NCBI RefSeq assembly: GCF_036075115.1
Contig: NZ_CP107958.1
Span: forward strand, 3,906,001-3,970,000
DNA length: 64,000 nt
Origin: Streptomyces sp. NBC_00377
GTDB lineage: Bacteria > Actinomycetota > Actinomycetes > Streptomycetales > Streptomycetaceae
Direction of reading: 5' to 3'
Part shown: piece after piece, positions 61,648 to 64,000 of the stretch
How positions within the stretch are numbered: position 1 is the stretch's first letter
Layout of the letters: each line of letters begins with the position of its first letter
The notes under the pieces: generated by a model
What the model was told of the DNA's origin: nothing
Database searches by the model: none
The model's input: only the letters and a program-made list of their open reading frames with translations
Position numbers and translations under genes: made by a program

Positions 61648-62733
61648 TCAGCGCAGCACGGCCGCCAGCAGGTCTGCGCCCAGGGCCGTCAGGGCGGCCA
61701 GGTCGAGGGTGTAGCGGACGTAGCGGCCGTCCCGCCGGGCCGTGAGCAGGCCCGCGCGGCGCAGTGCGGCGAGGTGACGGGAGACCTCCGGAGGGGTGAG
61801 TTCCCAGGCGTGGGCCAGTTCCCGGTTGGTGTGCGGGCCGCGGGCCAGGGTGCGCAGCAGCCGTAGCCGTACCGGATGGGACAGGGCTTCCAGCCGCAGG
61901 GTGACCATCTCCAGCGACACCGGCTCCACCGCGCTCGGCTCGGCCACCGGGTACTGCACCACCGGCTGCCAGCCGGGCGCGTGGACGGCCACCAGGTGCG
62001 GGCGGCCGAAGACGCTGGGGATGAAGGTGACCCCGGTGCCGTGGGCGGCGGTCGCCTTGTCCTGGAGCTTGTCCACGACGATGCAGTCGCCGTCGGGTGC
62101 CAGGGTGACCGCGTCGGAGACGGAGGCGAGGGCCGCCCCGATGCCCTGGCGATTCAGCAGGTCGTTCTTCACGCGCAGGTCGGTGGCGAGGCGCACGGCG
62201 ACGCCCGCCCAGGCGGCGTCGAAGAAGGCCCCGGCGCACTGTTCGAGGGTGTCGCGCACCCGCGCCCGTACGGCGGCCGGGTCGGCGAGGAGCCGTTCCG
62301 CGAAGGCCTCCTGGAGCGCGCCCCGGGACTGGGCCAGGTCCAGGGCCCGCTCACGGGCGGTGGCGTCGGTGAGCGGCGACCGCGTGCCGAAGTGGACCCG
62401 GTTGCTGCCGCAGGTGGTGACGAGCGCGGCGGTCACATACCGCTCGTCGTCGATCCGGTCGACGTCGTCCAGCTCCTCCGCGAGGGTGGGCCGGGGCCGG
62501 GCGGGGATCAGGAAGTCCGCCTGTGAGGAACGCCAGAGGAACTCCGCCTCCCGCAGCCGCTCGGCCAGCTCCGGCCGCAGCCCGGTCCAGACGTCCCCGG
62601 CCCAGCCGGCGAGCTGCGGATGGTGCCCGGGTTCGGCGAGCACGTGCAGCATCGCGGTCAGCTCGGCCAGCGGGGAGGCGGCGAACCGCAGTCGCTCGGC
62701 CGGCAGTCCGCCGATGTCGATCCTCAACGTCAT
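61648..62733 (-). CDS. ArsR-type regulator with long N-terminal domain
   Basis: A 361-residue regulator. About 260 N-terminal residues form an uncharacterised domain found in actinobacterial ArsR-like proteins (opening IDIGGLPAERLRFAASPLAEL); the C-terminal 90 residues are an ArsR winged helix with SHPVRLRLLRTLARGP and PPEVSRHLAALRRAGL as recognition region. No metal-binding CVC motif, so another ligand is likely. It is divergent from an MFS transporter and separated by a 31-bp palindrome. ATG 62733. Confidence 0.88.
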   Translation of the reverse strand: MTLRIDIGGLPAERLRFAASPLAELTAMLHVLAEPGHHPQLAGWAGDVWTGLRPELAERLREAEFLWRSSQADFLIPARPRPTLAEELDDVDRIDDERYVTAALVTTCGSNRVHFGTRSPLTDATARERALDLAQSRGALQEAFAERLLADPAAVRARVRDTLEQCAGAFFDAAWAGVAVRLATDLRVKNDLLNRQGIGAALASVSDAVTLAPDGDCIVVDKLQDKATAAHGTGVTFIPSVFGRPHLVAVHAPGWQPVVQYPVAEPSAVEPVSLEMVTLRLEALSHPVRLRLLRTLARGPHTNRELAHAWELTPPEVSRHLAALRRAGLLTARRDGRYVRYTLDLAALTALGADLLAAVLR

Positions 62734-62766
62734 CCCTCATCATCACCGACCGGCCGGCCGGCGACG

Positions 62767-62797
62767 ACGTCGGTTGACGGTGTCCGTCAACCGACGT
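62767..62797. promoter_or_regulatory. 31-bp palindromic operator between ArsR and MFS genes
   Basis: ACGTCGGTTGACGG, a TGT spacer and the exact reverse complement of the first arm. Arms of 14 bases without mismatch are rare. TTGACG appears once on each strand and may act as the -35 for both genes, so one bound dimer or tetramer would block both. Confidence 0.85.
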
Positions 62798-62831
62798 GCC
62801 CTGCCCGGCGGTCGAACCCACCGTTGCCGCC

Positions 62832-64000
62832 ATGGCAACCACCAGCACCGCGAAGATCCGGCCCCGCGCCCTCGTCCGGGCCTCCGGCGGCCCCCGTTAT
62901 GCCGTCGCCCTGGCTGTGGACGCGCTCGGCACCGGCCTGCTGCGTCCCTTCCTGCTGCTCTACGGGGTGACGGTGCTGAGGCTGTCCGCGCCGCTCACCG
63001 GCATCGCCATGACGGCCGGCATCGTGGTGGGCCTGGGATGCCTGCCCGTGGTGGGCCGATGGCTGGACGGGGGCGCGCGCAGCACCGTCGTGGCGGCGTC
63101 GATGCTGGTGCGGGTGCTGGGGGTGGTGCTGCTGCTGGCCACGCCGACGGGGCACGCCTGGCCGTTCGCGTCGGCGGCGCTCTTTTTCGGCATCGGCAAC
63201 CAGGCCTGGCCGGCGGCCCACGCCGCCCTCGTGGCCACGGTCGCGCACGGCCGGGAACGCGACACCGCGCTCGCGGCGGGCCGCGCCCTGCGCAACGCGG
63301 GCCTGGGCGCGGGCGCGCTGATCGCCACCGCGTGTCTGACGGGCGGCACCACCGCGTTGCGGGCGCTGGCAGCCGTCACCGGGCTCGCCTATCTCGCCGC
63401 GGCGGCCCTGGCTTGGTCGGTCCACCTGCGCGCGCACCCGGTCGCGTCCGCGGACAGGGGAAGATCCGACGCGCCCACCACCGTCCCCGCTCCTCCCTCC
63501 CCTGCCCCCGCTCCCGTCCCCCGGATGCGGGCACTGCTGGCCGCCAATGTCGTCTACGTCTTCTGCCTCAACGTCCCCGAGATCGCGCTTCCCCTGGTCC
63601 TGGTGACCCAGTTGCACGCGTCACCGGTGTGGTCGGCGGCCATCTTCGTGGCCAACACGGTGCTGGTGGTCACCCTCCAGGTTCCGGTCACCGTCCTGAT
63701 GTCCCGCTTCCCCCGGCGGATCGTGCTGGCGCTCGCCGGTGTGTTGCTCACCGTCTCCTACCTGGGCTTCCTCGTGGCCACCTCACTGGGACACGGCTGG
63801 GGTGCCCCGGCCGTCGCCGCGGTGTCCGTGATCTGCACCCTCGGCGAGATCGTCTACACCGGCAGCGCCACCGCGCTCGTCACCCTCCTGGCCCCGGCCC
63901 ACGCCCTGGGCCGCACGCTCGCCCGCTTCGAGCTGTCCACGGGCTTCGGCCTCGCCGTCTCCCCTGCGGTCATCACGGCTCTCGCGCCCCACGGCCCGGC
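62832..64000 (+). CDS. MFS transporter, 3' end outside window
   Basis: The first 389 residues of a major facilitator protein with about ten visible transmembrane helices; VGRWLDGG is the loop 2-3 motif, and a Pro-rich cytoplasmic loop (about residues 215-235) divides the two halves. Substrate unknown, most probably a drug or small metabolite expelled when the ArsR-like repressor is released. ATG 62832, with weak ribosome signals. The gene runs off the window. Confidence 0.88.
   Translation, partial: MATTSTAKIRPRALVRASGGPRYAVALAVDALGTGLLRPFLLLYGVTVLRLSAPLTGIAMTAGIVVGLGCLPVVGRWLDGGARSTVVAASMLVRVLGVVLLLATPTGHAWPFASAALFFGIGNQAWPAAHAALVATVAHGRERDTALAAGRALRNAGLGAGALIATACLTGGTTALRALAAVTGLAYLAAAALAWSVHLRAHPVASADRGRSDAPTTVPAPPSPAPAPVPRMRALLAANVVYVFCLNVPEIALPLVLVTQLHASPVWSAAIFVANTVLVVTLQVPVTVLMSRFPRRIVLALAGVLLTVSYLGFLVATSLGHGWGAPAVAAVSVICTLGEIVYTGSATALVTLLAPAHALGRTLARFELSTGFGLAVSPAVITALAPHGP

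Overview
The window is a high-GC chromosomal segment whose codon use (almost every third position G or C), dense leader-poor genes, gene families and gene order point to a Streptomyces or a very close actinomycete. I see no tRNA, rRNA, CRISPR array, transposase or integrase. Both ends cut through genes.

Layout. (1) 1-9167: the right part of an exopolysaccharide locus: a truncated GT2 glycosyltransferase, a NodB-type deacetylase, a large polytopic membrane protein, a small membrane protein, a membrane-anchored GH26-like glycanase and, on the other strand, a Wzx-like flippase with an extra C-terminal membrane domain plus a DegT-type aminotransferase. (2) 9469-12013: fumarylacetoacetase and an M56 membrane metallopeptidase. 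(3) 12124-19304: a GntR regulator followed by a tightly packed operon for a two-cluster ferredoxin like AprB, an ABC importer whose lipoprotein carries a NosL-like tail, and an AprA-like flavoprotein fused to HEAT repeats. This is the most unusual system in the window. (4) 19517-21547: RecQ. (5) 21819-37902: the complete 14-gene nuoA-N operon for complex I, almost every junction overlapping, with a near-consensus Rex operator upstream of nuoA. (6) 38645-41744: a secreted NlpC/P60 hydrolase, about 1 kb of non-coding DNA with a 142-bp tandem duplication, and a geranylgeranyl reductase-family flavoprotein. (7) 41842-43738: GNAT, a free-standing PASTA protein and MenG. (8) 43771-49588: a MatB-like exopolysaccharide synthase module (acyltransferase, deacetylase-GT2 fusion, small membrane partner) with a divergent GH18-like lipoprotein. 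(9) 49734-55105: mqnC and mqnA of the futalosine menaquinone route, with a degenerate amidohydrolase, prepilin peptidase and Ser/Thr kinase. (10) 55394-56477: cold-shock protein and a methyltransferase. (11) 56637-59091: an RsbQ-RsbP-RsbV-like partner-switching operon, with a frameshifted RsbW-like remnant at 61175-61500 beyond an exported KstD-like flavoprotein. (12) 61648-64000: an ArsR-type regulator divergent from an MFS transporter across a 31-bp palindrome.

How the parts fit. Complex I, MenG, the GGR-type reductase, MqnA and MqnC together form a respiratory and menaquinone neighbourhood, with redox control through Rex likely. Two separate surface-polysaccharide modules flank the central core. 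The Apr-like operon looks like an uptake plus oxidoreduction pathway for an unknown, probably sulfur-containing or metal-linked substrate. All functions are read from sequence motifs and context; nothing was searched or computed against a database.
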